From NCBI GenBank assembly GCA_965221345.1, contig CBDCSD010000001.1, positions 558,001 to 622,000 on the forward strand: a stretch of DNA of 64,000 bases, read 5' to 3'. The stretch is from Bin5 sp965221345. Lineage in GTDB: Bacteria > Chloroflexota > Anaerolineae > Caldilineales > Caldilineaceae. This document shows, piece after piece, positions 25,765 to 35,195 of this stretch (positions within the stretch are counted from its first letter, which is position 1; each line of letters opens with the position of its first letter). The notes beneath the pieces are model-generated. The model saw nothing but the letters and a program-made list of their open reading frames with translations, had not been told where the DNA came from and made no database searches. The position numbers and the translations under genes were made by a program.

Positions 25765-26979
25765 TTGGCTACGGGAACCGTTGGTGAAGTCGTCAAGCTG
25801 TGCGGCAAATTGGGAATCATCGGCTTTGGTGGGCCCGCCAGCCACATCGCCATGCTCGAAGATGAGGCGGTGACTCGGCGCAAATGGCTGAGCCGGGAGC
25901 ACTTTCTCGACCTGGTAGGCGCCACCAACCTGATCCCCGGCCCCAATTCGACCGAGATGATGATCCATATCGGCTATCATCGCGCCGGCTGGCCGGGTCT
26001 GCTCGCCGCCGGCATATCCTTTGTCCTGCCGGCCGTGCTGCTGAGCACGCTAATAGCCTGGATCTATGTCAAATTCGGCATGTTGCCCGCCGTGCAGCCC
26101 TTCCTGATGGGCGTAAAGCCCGCCGTTCTGGCAGTCATTCTCGGCGCACTGTGGCGGCTGGGGAAAACGGCCTCAAAACCCAAGGAGGCCGCGCAGACGC
26201 GCATCGCTCTCGGCATCATCGGCATCGCAGTCGCGCTTGCCGTCTACCTCGGCGCGCCCGTGATCTGGTCGCTGATCGCAGGCGGCCTGCTGGGGATGCT
26301 CGCCATGCGCGCCATCTCCGGCTGGAGCGGCGCCGCCGCGCTGCTGGCCCTGCCGGCCCTGCCGGATGGCCGCAATGCACTCCCTTGGGCAGACCTTTCG
26401 CCTGCGTCAGCGCTCAAGTGGGCCGCCCTCCTCGCCGCCGCCGCTGCTCCCGTCCTGACCCTCGGCGCGCTGGGCCTCTTCTTTCTTAAAGTCGGCAGCG
26501 TACTCTACGGCAGCGGCTACGTCCTGGTCGCCTTTCTGGAAGGCGAACTCGTGCATGAGTATGGCTGGCTCACCCAGCAGCAACTGCTCGACGCCATCGC
26601 CATCGGCCAGTTCACACCCGGTCCTGTCCTCTCGACCGCTGCCTTCATCGGCTACGTGCTGGCTGGAGTCCCCGGGGCCTTCATCAGCGCCGCCGCCATC
26701 TTCGCACCTTCATTCCTCTTCGTCGCCATTCTCAATCCGATTGTGCCCCGCCTCCGCCGCTCAGCATGGATGGCCGCCTTCCTCGACGCCGTAAACGTCA
26801 GCGCCGTCGGGCTCATGGCCGCCGTTCTGCTGCGCCTCACCGGAGATATTGTCACCGCCTGGCCCGCCGCCGTCATCGCCCTCCTGGCCGCCGCCGCAGT
26901 GCTGCGCTGGCGCGTCACCTCCGCCTTGGTCGTCATCGGCGGCGCACTGCTCGGCTGGCCGCTGTCGCTGCTCGGCTAA
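25765..26979 (+). CDS. chrA: Chromate efflux transporter ChrA
   Basis: 404-residue membrane protein with the duplicated CHR fold. Copy one starts IIGFGGPASHIAMLEDEAVTRR and contains GATNLIPGPNSTEMM; copy two has LYGSGYVLVAFLEGELVHEYG and GQFTPGPVLSTAAFIGY. Both PGP turns are typical of the family. It exports chromate, probably by proton or sulphate exchange. The TTG at 25765 is preferred because AAGGAG at 25754-25759 is 5 bases upstream; the GTG at 25759 overlaps that site. The preceding promoter and palindrome suggest a controlled single gene; no chrB is adjacent. Confidence 0.9.
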   Translation: MATGTVGEVVKLCGKLGIIGFGGPASHIAMLEDEAVTRRKWLSREHFLDLVGATNLIPGPNSTEMMIHIGYHRAGWPGLLAAGISFVLPAVLLSTLIAWIYVKFGMLPAVQPFLMGVKPAVLAVILGALWRLGKTASKPKEAAQTRIALGIIGIAVALAVYLGAPVIWSLIAGGLLGMLAMRAISGWSGAAALLALPALPDGRNALPWADLSPASALKWAALLAAAAAPVLTLGALGLFFLKVGSVLYGSGYVLVAFLEGELVHEYGWLTQQQLLDAIAIGQFTPGPVLSTAAFIGYVLAGVPGAFISAAAIFAPSFLFVAILNPIVPRLRRSAWMAAFLDAVNVSAVGLMAAVLLRLTGDIVTAWPAAVIALLAAAAVLRWRVTSALVVIGGALLGWPLSLLG

Positions 26980-26997
26980 GTTGGGGGGCGTCGGGCT

Positions 26998-27816
26998 TCA
27001 ATATTGACCGGGGTGGAATGGTTGTTCAACCGCCCGGATCAGAGGAAGCAGGGGCACGCCATTCACATCCAGCCGCGTTCCCCAGCATGTATTGTCAACT
27101 ACGCCTTCACAGTGGCCCTTAATGACCCGCTCCCAGTGGTCCTGGGAGTGAAAGAGATTCCCGCCTTTGGCTATATCCGTAGCATAAAGGAATCCCAGAT
27201 AAACGAGCACGACCGGCATTCCCAGCGAGGCCAGCTTCCACGACCACGCAAACCGGTTGGATAGCTGGTAATGACTGTCCCGCGAGATACTCCACCTGCT
27301 CCCGGTCGCTGATTGGAGACCAGCCGCGGCCTCCTCGATCGCCAAACCGATCTTCCCATGATTTTCGATCGTATTATCTGAGGCCGATGCCCTAAGCCGT
27401 TTCCCCGATGACGACCCTTTCACTTCATTCCAGTGCGCCTTCGCCTCTACCAGCAGAAGCCCCTTCTCGCCCTTAACCGTGCAAGTGCTGGCAATATCCC
27501 AATTCGGTGTCTTGGCGTCGTTTTCAGAGACTGCCAGCCACCAGTTCGCTAACGCCTCACTTGTTCCACGTGGCAAGAGCTCCGAAGGCTTGTCCAGTTC
27601 CACTTCATCCGCCGGCGTCGTGTCCCAAGAGCCGTCTCCCTTCTGAACCGGCTTGCCAAAGGGCATCCATGTATCGCAATCTGTGACCTCTACTTCATCA
27701 ACTCCCACCAACTGGGTCAGCCGGGCAGCGGCCCCCTCTTTGCCGCCGTCCACCAGCAGCACACAGCGCGGCCGGCTCCCACGGTTATCTTTCCCGAGGT
27801 GACTCAACCAACCCAT
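26998..27816 (-). CDS. Hypothetical protein with PD-(D/E)XK-like nuclease motif
   Basis: 272 residues. Asp107 in NWDIAST is followed by a short strand and the Glu124-x-Lys126 of GLLLVEAKAHWNEV, the D...ExK arrangement of PD-(D/E)XK nucleases. Beyond that the protein is not recognised. The C-terminal LVYLGFLYATDIAKGGNLFHSQDHWERVI is distinctive. It lies 36 bases after topA on the same strand, so it may be co-transcribed. A role in restriction or repair is possible but only inferred from the motif. Confidence 0.6.
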   Translation of the reverse strand: MGWLSHLGKDNRGSRPRCVLLVDGGKEGAAARLTQLVGVDEVEVTDCDTWMPFGKPVQKGDGSWDTTPADEVELDKPSELLPRGTSEALANWWLAVSENDAKTPNWDIASTCTVKGEKGLLLVEAKAHWNEVKGSSSGKRLRASASDNTIENHGKIGLAIEEAAAGLQSATGSRWSISRDSHYQLSNRFAWSWKLASLGMPVVLVYLGFLYATDIAKGGNLFHSQDHWERVIKGHCEGVVDNTCWGTRLDVNGVPLLPLIRAVEQPFHPGQY

Positions 27817-27852
27817 CCCTTTCCTCCCTCAATACGGCAACAGAGAACCGAA

Positions 27853-30774
27853 CTACCTCCTACTCCTGCCTCTGCCGCCCCCCTTCCCCTTACCCTTACT
27901 CTCCCGCTCCGCCAACATCTGCATCGCCTGCTCGAAGGTAATACTCTGCGGATCCGCCTCCTTCGGCAAAGTGGCATTCGTGCTTTGGTGGTTGACGTAT
28001 GGGCCATAGCGTCCGTCCAGCACCCGCACGGGGTCGCCGTCTTTGGGATGCGCGCCCAGCTCCTTCAGAACCGTGCGCGACGAACCACCCCCTCTCCGAG
28101 TCGGCTTCTCCTTGATCAACGCCAACGCCCGCGGCAGTTCCACCTCCAGCACGCTGTCCGGCGCCTTGAGGCTGACAAACTTCCGGTTATGGACAACATA
28201 AGGCCCATAACGCCCCACGCCGGCCCGCACCTCCTCACCGTCTTCAGGATGTGCGCCCAGCACACGCGGCAGGCTCAGGAGTTGCAAGGCTGTCGGCAAA
28301 TCCATCCCCTCCTTTGTCATCTCTTTCAACAGACTGGCCCGTTTTGGCTTCCCATTCGCCTTGTCCGCCGGTGCCTTCGTAACCGCGTCAGCGGACGCCT
28401 TGGGTTTGCCTGTGCCCACCACAACCAAGGGCGCGAGCGTTTCAACGGTCTGGGCCCTCAAACGGGGAACCCGCTCCAACTCTGCCGCCGATGCAAAAGG
28501 TCTGCCGGCAATGATCGCCTTGGCCAAACCGGGACCGATGCCCGGCAGCGTGGCCAGTTCCTTGGCCGACGCCGCGTTGATATCCACCGGCCCAGGCGGC
28601 TTTTCCGGCTTTCTTCTCGGCGTCTTCTCTCTCTCCTCGTCCTCACCCAACTGAACATAGGCGCCGAATCGTCCATCCTTCAGCAATACCGGCAGTCCGC
28701 TCACCGGGTCCGTCCCCAGGACGACCGGCCCCCCCTGCTTGGCATTCACCAGTGCCTCGGCCGCCGCCGCATCCAGATCCCCTGGCGGCAAATCGTCCGG
28801 CAGGCTGACCGTATGCCTGTCGCCGTTAACCTCCCGCGCCAGGAACGGCCCAAACTGACCAATGCGCACCTCAACCGGCAGATCGGGAAAGTCGACCTGG
28901 CTGGCGTTACGGGGATCGATAGCGCTTTCTTTTTCCCTGACCTGGTTCTCCAGCCCCTGCTCGCTCAGATAGAATCGGTTCAGATATTCGAGCCAGTCGA
29001 CATCCCCCTCGGCAATGTCATCCAGCGTCTGCTCCATCTCCGCCGTAAACTTCAAATCCACCAGCTCCTCGAAATTGTTCTCCAGCAGTTGCACTACCGC
29101 AAAAGCAACAAATGTCGGCACCAGTTCCCGGCGCTGCTTGAAGACGTAGCCCCGGTTCTGGATCGTGTCTATGATCGTGGCATAGGTGCTGGGCCGGCCG
29201 ATACCCTCCGTCTCCAGCGCCTTTACCAGCGTGGCCTCAGTGTAGCGGGCCGGCGGCTTCGTGGCGTGGCCAACCGCCTCCAGCGTCCGGCAGTCCACCT
29301 CCTCATCCTTGGCCAGCGGCGGTAATGGCGATTCCTGGTCTTCAATCGCGGCATCGGGATCATCGGAGCCCTCAACATAAGCGCGAAAGAATCCGGGAAA
29401 GAGGATCTCCCGCCCCGATGCACGGAAAAGTGCCTCCTCGGCCGCGCCCCCGCCCCTTTCCGGCTGGCGTGCAGCGCGGATCATCACCGTCGTCGAACGC
29501 AAGCGGGCGTTTGCCATCTGCGTCGCCACCGTCCGTTTCCAGATCATGTCGTAAAGCGTTGCCTCATCGCCCGAAAGCGGCAGCGTATCCACCGGACGCA
29601 TCGCGTTTCCTGCCGGACGGATCGCCTCATGCGCCTCCTGCGCGCCTTTTGACTGGGTCTTATAGCGGCGGGGCTTCTGCGTCAGAAACCGCTCGCCGTA
29701 GCGCTCTTGCACCCGGCCGCGGGCCGCGTTGACAGCCTCGTCGCTCAGATGGACCGAATCGGTGCGCATATATGTGATGTAGCCATTTTCGTATAGAGAC
29801 TGCGCCACCCGCATCGTGCGGCGAGCCGCCCATCCCCGCTTCCGGTTGGCCTCCTGCTGCAGCGTGCTGGTCGTAAATGGTGGCGATGGTGAACGGGACT
29901 GTTCGGAACTCTCAACCGAGTGTACAACCCAACTGCCGTCTTGCAGACGCTGTTGCAATGCCCTCGCCTGCTCTTCATCCAGCAGCAGAACATCCCCGCT
30001 CCCCTCGTTAGGGTGCGTCTTGACCCGTTTGCCGGCCGCAATCCGTCCGGTCGATTCGTCGAAATCCCGTCCGCTCGCCACCCGCGTCCCGTTGACCGAT
30101 ACCAGTGTGGCCTCGAAACGATGGACCGCTCTGTCCGGGCGTTTGTTGAGCAGGGCCTTCAGATCCCAATAGGAGCCGCTCATAAATGCCCGGCGCTCCC
30201 GTTCCCGCAGCACCAGCAGACGCACGGCCACGCTCTGCACACGGCCCGCAGACAGTTTCGGCGCGATCTTCTTCCACAACAACGGCGAAATCGTATACCC
30301 GACCAGCCGGTCGAGTATACGCCGCGTCTCTTGCGCCCGCACCAGATCGTTGTCGATCGAACGGGTCTTCTTCAGCGCCTCTTCGATCGCCTCTCTGGTT
30401 ATTTCGTGAAAAATCATCCGCCTGACCGGGACTTTCGGCTTAAGCACCTCATAAAGATGCCAGCCGATGCTCTCCCCCTCCCGGTCCTCGTCAGTGGCGA
30501 GCAAGACCTCATCCGCCCCTTTCAGGGCCGACTTCAACTCGGAGACGACCTTTTTCTTGTCCGACGGAATGACATACAACGGCTCGAAGTCTTCCTGCAC
30601 TTTGACACCGAGCCGCGCCCAAGGCTCCCCCTTCACCTTCGCAGGAATCTCGGCAGCAGAGGCCGGCAGATCACGCACATGGCCCATACTGGCCTTCACT
30701 TCATAGCCGCTCGGCAAAAATCCGCGAATCGTCCTGGCCTTGGTCGGCGACTCTACAATGACTAATTTAGACAT
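27853..30774 (-). CDS. topA: DNA topoisomerase I with internal helix-hairpin-helix module
   Basis: 973-residue type IA topoisomerase that relaxes negative supercoils. The TOPRIM domain has Glu8 (VIVESPTKART) and Asp95/Asp97 (ATDEDREGE); the active tyrosine is Tyr335 (YITYMRTDS); TEGIGRPSTYATII follows. The C-terminus has no zinc-finger cysteines but several topo-C repeats (RIGQFGPFLAREV, LKDGRFGAYVQLGE, GVGRYGPYVVHNRKFVSL, LDGRYGPYVNHQSTNATLP) and a basic Gly/Lys/Arg tail. Between repeats two and three is a ComEA-like HhH segment (729-785, PVDINAASAKELATLPGIGP), which is not part of the standard enzyme. Confidence 0.97.
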   Translation of the reverse strand: MSKLVIVESPTKARTIRGFLPSGYEVKASMGHVRDLPASAAEIPAKVKGEPWARLGVKVQEDFEPLYVIPSDKKKVVSELKSALKGADEVLLATDEDREGESIGWHLYEVLKPKVPVRRMIFHEITREAIEEALKKTRSIDNDLVRAQETRRILDRLVGYTISPLLWKKIAPKLSAGRVQSVAVRLLVLRERERRAFMSGSYWDLKALLNKRPDRAVHRFEATLVSVNGTRVASGRDFDESTGRIAAGKRVKTHPNEGSGDVLLLDEEQARALQQRLQDGSWVVHSVESSEQSRSPSPPFTTSTLQQEANRKRGWAARRTMRVAQSLYENGYITYMRTDSVHLSDEAVNAARGRVQERYGERFLTQKPRRYKTQSKGAQEAHEAIRPAGNAMRPVDTLPLSGDEATLYDMIWKRTVATQMANARLRSTTVMIRAARQPERGGGAAEEALFRASGREILFPGFFRAYVEGSDDPDAAIEDQESPLPPLAKDEEVDCRTLEAVGHATKPPARYTEATLVKALETEGIGRPSTYATIIDTIQNRGYVFKQRRELVPTFVAFAVVQLLENNFEELVDLKFTAEMEQTLDDIAEGDVDWLEYLNRFYLSEQGLENQVREKESAIDPRNASQVDFPDLPVEVRIGQFGPFLAREVNGDRHTVSLPDDLPPGDLDAAAAEALVNAKQGGPVVLGTDPVSGLPVLLKDGRFGAYVQLGEDEEREKTPRRKPEKPPGPVDINAASAKELATLPGIGPGLAKAIIAGRPFASAAELERVPRLRAQTVETLAPLVVVGTGKPKASADAVTKAPADKANGKPKRASLLKEMTKEGMDLPTALQLLSLPRVLGAHPEDGEEVRAGVGRYGPYVVHNRKFVSLKAPDSVLEVELPRALALIKEKPTRRGGGSSRTVLKELGAHPKDGDPVRVLDGRYGPYVNHQSTNATLPKEADPQSITFEQAMQMLAERESKGKGKGGGRGRSRR

Positions 30775-31441
30775 TATTTCTCTTGTGAATCATGGTTAGT
30801 GAACAGTGGCTCGCGGCTTAAACGTTCCACCGATTATGGAACTACCTGTATTATAGCCGACCTAGAATACACAAGAACATGGACGCGGGCAAGTGGAATG
30901 TTGCCCAAAAGGCGTGCGGCTTCTTCACTCCTGATCTCTCGTACAACACTCGTACAACTCCCGTCACCCGCTCGCACACAACCGGCACTCGCGCCCCCTG
31001 GCAAGGCGAACCAAGGGTTTCTCACTAACCATTATCCACTGATTCTTGGCGGTCGGGCCTTCGGCCCTCCCTTGTGCGGGGGGATTCCCCCCGCAACGCC
31101 CCCCTCCAAAACCACGCCTCACCGACCGTTCGCCGTAATTCCAACATGTCGGCTGTCACCCAATGACGCAACGAGATAGCCTGAACCGTGGCGAGGATGA
31201 AAGACTGGTCAAGAAAGGCAAGACTTGATCAATAAAGATGTTCTTAGTGGCCCTTCGCGGCCCTTCGTGGATGAAAAAGATGTTCTTCGTTCCCCTCCGT
31301 GGCCCTTCGTGGACAAAAGAAAGGTGTTCTTCCTGATCGCCGGAAAGTAACCAAAATCGGGATGCATCTTGGTCTCGCTACTCGTTGACAGCCGGCTACC
31401 TTCGGCATATACTGAACACACTTCCATACTCCTCATCTACA
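30775..31441. other. Large intergenic region with interspersed repeats
   Basis: About 670 bases between topA (minus) and the CRTAC1 lipoprotein (plus). It contains copies of the GTGGCCCTTCGTGGA repeat at 31238-31332 and fragments of a second repeat vocabulary (ACTAACCATTATCCACTGATT around 31025). No coding frame is convincing. Confidence 0.5.
31238..31332 (+). repeat. Interspersed CCCTTCGTGGA repeat, copy 1
   Basis: A partial unit followed by a full one: TTCTTCGT then TCCCCTCCGTGGCCC, TTCGTGGACAAAAG and AAGGTGTTCTTC. The same order of words recurs at 44013 and 45261, always between genes and in the same orientation. Confidence 0.7.
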
Positions 31442-33235
31442 ATGCAAATGGGAAACAGATCTGTGAATGTACATCGGAGTGGGCAATTGGTTTCTGTGAA
31501 TCTTCCGAGGAAGCAGGTTGATGATGTGGGCGGCTCGGCGCCCGCCAATGCAGTGGCCGGCGGTCCTCGTTTACTGACTGCCTCAGTTCTGCTGGCTCTT
31601 GTCTGTCTGGCGCTCAGCGGCTGCGCCACAAATTACGACCTTCTCAACCTGACCGTGCCGGCTTCAGTCCAGGTCGAGCAGTTCGGGCCGGACGCCAATG
31701 TCTGTGTCGACCACTTCATCACCCACGACCTCCCCCACAACACCACAACCGCCGATGGCATCATCCGCATGTACGAGGCAAACGGGGCCGGGGTTGCAAT
31801 CAACGATCTCGACAACGACGGCGATCTCGATCTGGTTCTGGGCAACTACGATAACCCCAACTCGATCTTCTGGAATGAAGGGGGCCTCAGCTTCCGCCAG
31901 GAACAAATGCCGGTCGGACGCACGCGCGCCGTAGCCGCCGTCGATGTAAACGCAGATGGCTGGACCGACCTGGTCTTGACCCGCGTCGGCGGCGCAGTCA
32001 ATTTCTGGCGCAATCGCGGCGCCGAGCTGGACGCCGACGCCCCCGGCCGCTTCGTACAGGAGTTTATCAAAGGCTTTGCCAAGCCCGCCTACGCCATCGA
32101 CTGGGCCGATCTGGACGCCGACGGCGATTTGGACGCCGTCACCGCCTCCTATGATATTGGCCTGCTCACCGAGTTGGGCAACGAGTACCTGCTCAAAGAT
32201 GAGGGCGGCGTCTATATCCACTGGAATGAGGCCAACGGTTTTCGCGCCCAGCGGCTCGCCACTGAGGCCCAGGCTCTGGCCATCGCCCTCTGGGACGAGA
32301 ACGGCGACGGCCGGCCCGACCTGCTCGTCGGCAACGACTTCGCCCTGCCCGATCAGTTCTGGCGCAATGACGCCGACGGCTGGCATCTGGCCAACATCTT
32401 CCCCGAGACGACCCACAGCACCATGAGCTTTGACCTGGCCGACGTCGACAACTCCGGTCGCACCGCGCTCTTTGCCAGCGACATGAAGCCGCTCGACATG
32501 AACCCCGAAACCATGCGCGCATGGGCGCCGCTGATGGAGGCAGAACATCACCCCTTGCCGGCCGGCGACCCCCAGCGCATGGAAAATATGCTCCTGGTCG
32601 CCGACCAGGGCGGCGCTTTCCAAAATCTCGGGCGCGATCGGCAGCTCGACGCCACCGGCTGGACCTGGTCCGGCCTGTTTGGCGACCTGGACCAGGATGG
32701 GCACCTCGATCTCTACATCGTCAACGGCTTTGCCGAATCTACAACCTTCGCCCATCTCGACGATCATGAACTCGTCGAACGCAATCAGGCCCTGCGCAAC
32801 ACCGGCAGCCGTTTCGAACGTATGCCGGACTGGGGACTGGGCAGCGAGCGCGGCGGACGCGGCGCAGCCCAGGGCGACCTCGACGGTGACGGCGATCTCG
32901 ATATCGTCGTCAATAATCTTCGCAACAATGCCCAGCTGTTCGAAAACCGCCTCTGCGGCGGCTCGTCATTGCAGGTCGAGCTGCGCCAACCCGGCAGCGC
33001 CAACCCGGCAGCCATCGGCGCCACAGCTTTTCTCGAGACCCCCGCAGGCCGCCTGCGCCGCGACGTGCGAGTAACGCGTGCCTACCTGTCCAGCGACCCG
33101 GGGCAGCTGCACTTCGGCTTTCCCACCGAAACCCAACCCAGCCTCCTCCTCATCCGCTGGCCCGACGGACAGTGGTCAACCGTATCAGCGCCGGCCGCAG
33201 GGCAAAGGTTGACCATTTCCAGAACAGACCATTGA
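31442..33235 (+). CDS. CRTAC1-family lipoprotein with FG-GAP/VCBS repeats and ASPIC/UnbV C-terminus
   Basis: 597-residue secreted lipoprotein. After a hydrophilic N-tail, the signal segment LLTASVLLALVCLALSGC ends in a lipobox LSGC. Calcium-loop repeats follow: DLDNDGDLDLVLGNYD, DVNADGWTDLVLTR, DLDADGDLDAVTASYD, DENGDGRPDLLVGNDF, DLDQDGHLDLYIVNGF and DLDGDGDLDIVVNNL, forming a beta-propeller. The ASPIC/UnbV end is AIGATAFLETPAGRLRRDV with RLTISR. Probable surface carbohydrate- or protein-binding role. Start at ATG 31442; ATG 31448 is also possible. Confidence 0.9.
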   Translation: MQMGNRSVNVHRSGQLVSVNLPRKQVDDVGGSAPANAVAGGPRLLTASVLLALVCLALSGCATNYDLLNLTVPASVQVEQFGPDANVCVDHFITHDLPHNTTTADGIIRMYEANGAGVAINDLDNDGDLDLVLGNYDNPNSIFWNEGGLSFRQEQMPVGRTRAVAAVDVNADGWTDLVLTRVGGAVNFWRNRGAELDADAPGRFVQEFIKGFAKPAYAIDWADLDADGDLDAVTASYDIGLLTELGNEYLLKDEGGVYIHWNEANGFRAQRLATEAQALAIALWDENGDGRPDLLVGNDFALPDQFWRNDADGWHLANIFPETTHSTMSFDLADVDNSGRTALFASDMKPLDMNPETMRAWAPLMEAEHHPLPAGDPQRMENMLLVADQGGAFQNLGRDRQLDATGWTWSGLFGDLDQDGHLDLYIVNGFAESTTFAHLDDHELVERNQALRNTGSRFERMPDWGLGSERGGRGAAQGDLDGDGDLDIVVNNLRNNAQLFENRLCGGSSLQVELRQPGSANPAAIGATAFLETPAGRLRRDVRVTRAYLSSDPGQLHFGFPTETQPSLLLIRWPDGQWSTVSAPAAGQRLTISRTDH

Positions 33236-33331
33236 TTAGGAATTGAAGGTTGCCGTATGCAGTCGCCTACCGCGCGACCACTGCCCAACCCGATGGGGAT
33301 AGTCCGACAGACACAATGAGAATGAACTGAC

Positions 33332-33810
33332 ATGCCAAAAGCCAGTACCCGTGAAGAAGCGATCGAAAAGATTCACAGCCTGCCCCAGCAGGTCGAAGAG
33401 TTAGTATCCGGGCTTTCGCCGCAAGAACTGACAGCAAAAACACTGCCCAATGAATGGACCGTGGCCCAAAACGTCCATCACATTGCAGATTCCCACATAA
33501 ACAGCTACGTGCGCTGCAAACTGATCGCCACCGAAGAGAATCCAACCCTCAAGCCCTACGACGAGGACGCGTGGGCCCTGCTCTCCGACGGCAGCAGCGC
33601 CGACCTGTCCGATTCCTTGGCCCTGTTGAAGGCGCTCCACGCCCGCTGGGTCCGTTTCTGGGAAAATCTGCCGACGATGTCTGGCAACGCACCGGCCAGC
33701 ACCCGCAGAGCGGAGCCGTCACCCTCGCCAGGCAACTTGAACTGTACGTCGAACACGGCGAAGCCCATCTGGAACAGATCCGGCGCACATTGGCCGCACG
33801 CAAAAAGTAG
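33332..33810 (+). pseudogene. DinB-superfamily protein, single-base frameshift
   Basis: The frame from ATG 33332 reads a DinB/YfiT-like four-helix protein (PNEWTVAQNVHHIADSHINSYVR with the first metal-ligand histidine, then LSDSLALLKALHARWVRFWEN) up to about 33664. The rest continues in the -1 frame: KSADDVWQRTG and ARQLELYVEHGEAHLEQIRRTL, ending at TAG 33808-33810. Restoring one A in the AAAA run at 33663-33666 (WEKSADDVW) makes one 160-residue protein with all three ligand histidines. It is either a recent inactivation or a sequencing error in a homopolymer. Confidence 0.8.
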
Positions 33811-33932
33811 CCAACTGCATAGGACACCCTGTTATCAGCTAGGAGCGGCCACAGGAATCATGTTAGAATCTGCTCGGAACCGCCGGCTGCGCATAGGACG
33901 ATATCCGTCCAGTCAGTGCGAGAGGAGAAAGC

Positions 33933-34928
33933 ATGGGATCTGCAGAGGCGCTGCATGATCTGCAACAGGAACAAATAGAGCAGAATAGTGACCGCACCGC
34001 GCCGGTCAATTCTCTCGCGCCCGATGAAGGCCGCCATGTCACCTTGGAAGAATACTGGGACAAATGGTACGAGCATCCCTACCCCGACATCGACGTCAGC
34101 TACGAATGGAACAACGGCATACTGGAGGCAAAATTCTTGGCCAACGCGCCGCAACTCGATCTTGGATTCTGGTTCCTTGCCCTTCTCCATCAGTATGTCA
34201 AAACGCACGACAACGCTAAGCTGATCAATATGGAAACCGGCTTTGTCCTCACAATGCAGGACGAAGCCGAACCCTCGGGGATGCGCAAAGCCGTGCGCAA
34301 GCCGGACATCGGCATCATTCTCAATAGCAACCCCGTCTCCTGGGGACGAATCGACCAGCGCTCCTTTGCCGGCGTTTGCGACGCCGTTGTCGAGTTTCTG
34401 TCCGATTCCACGCAAGTTGAAGTATTGCGGGATACCGAGGAGAAAAAACTTGACTATGCGCTGGCAGGGGTGCAGGAGTATTACATACTCGACCCCACCG
34501 GCGAACATATGCACTTCTACCGCCTCACCCCGGAAAGCCAATATGACGAGATCCAACCCGAAGCCGGCGAGGTGATCCGGTCACAACTGTTGCCCGGCTT
34601 CCAATTTCGGCTCCGGGATCTCTACGAATTGCCGGAGTTGGAAGAACTCGCACTGGATGAAGTGTATCGGGGATATGTGCTCTTGAAGTACCAGGCATCT
34701 GTTTCCGCGGCCGCAGCCGAAGCGGCCGCCCGCCAGCAAGCAGAGCAACAGGCCGCAGCCGAAGCGACCGCCCGCCAGCAAGCAGAGCGACAGGCCGCAG
34801 CCGAAGTGACCGCCCGCCAGCAAGCAGAGCAGCGAGCCGATTCCGAAACAGCCGCCCGCCGACAGGCCGAGGAGCAGTTGCAAACGATGGCAGCCGAACT
34901 GGCCCGCTTGCGCCGGCGGTCCTCCTGA
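33933..34928 (+). CDS. Uma2 family (DUF820) predicted endonuclease with repeat coiled-coil tail
   Basis: 331 residues. The body (about 35-230) has PD-(D/E)XK-type features: RKPDIGIIL and VVEFLSDST followed by KKLDYALAGVQEYYILDP, as in Uma2 proteins, which are of unknown target. From residue 261 the tail is built of 14-residue repeats (AAEAAARQQAEQQA and variants) that should form a continuous coiled coil. GAGGAG lies 8 bases before the ATG. It stands alone between a frameshifted DinB gene and the ABC operon. Confidence 0.85.
   Translation: MGSAEALHDLQQEQIEQNSDRTAPVNSLAPDEGRHVTLEEYWDKWYEHPYPDIDVSYEWNNGILEAKFLANAPQLDLGFWFLALLHQYVKTHDNAKLINMETGFVLTMQDEAEPSGMRKAVRKPDIGIILNSNPVSWGRIDQRSFAGVCDAVVEFLSDSTQVEVLRDTEEKKLDYALAGVQEYYILDPTGEHMHFYRLTPESQYDEIQPEAGEVIRSQLLPGFQFRLRDLYELPELEELALDEVYRGYVLLKYQASVSAAAAEAAARQQAEQQAAAEATARQQAERQAAAEVTARQQAEQRADSETAARRQAEEQLQTMAAELARLRRRSS
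34713..34880 (+). repeat. Four 42-bp in-frame tandem repeats in the Uma2 gene
   Basis: Units at 34713-34754, 34755-34796, 34797-34838 and a diverged 34839-34880. Each encodes 14 residues (two heptads). Copies one to three differ at only a few bases. Confidence 0.85.
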
Positions 34929-35046
34929 ACGCAACTTGCCAAAACCGTTGTCTCCTCCGGCGAGGAGATAACTCGGGAGGGGGCTGGGTGGCCGCGGCAG
35001 ACTGCGCTTTCGGCCGCGCCGAGAGCGTCGCAAGGGATAAACGCGT

Positions 35047-35075
35047 TTGAACGGCACACTCGAATCCTGTACAAT
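35047..35075 (+). promoter_or_regulatory. Predicted promoter of the sugar ABC transporter operon
   Basis: TTGAAC (35047-35052), 17-base spacer, TACAAT (35070-35075). It is about 120 bases before the binding-protein start codon at 35196. Confidence 0.55.
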
Positions 35076-35195
35076 AGGCAGACCGCGAATGTTCGCGGCA
35101 ATTCAGCAACTGACGCAACCCCGCCGCGCTCCTGCACGAAAGGAGCGCATTGGACCATTCACTCGCAGTTTCAGATGTTCTTAGGGAGGAAACTA

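Noticed and set aside
31664..32767. 367-residue minus-strand frame
   Set aside because: Antisense shadow of the FG-GAP repeats.
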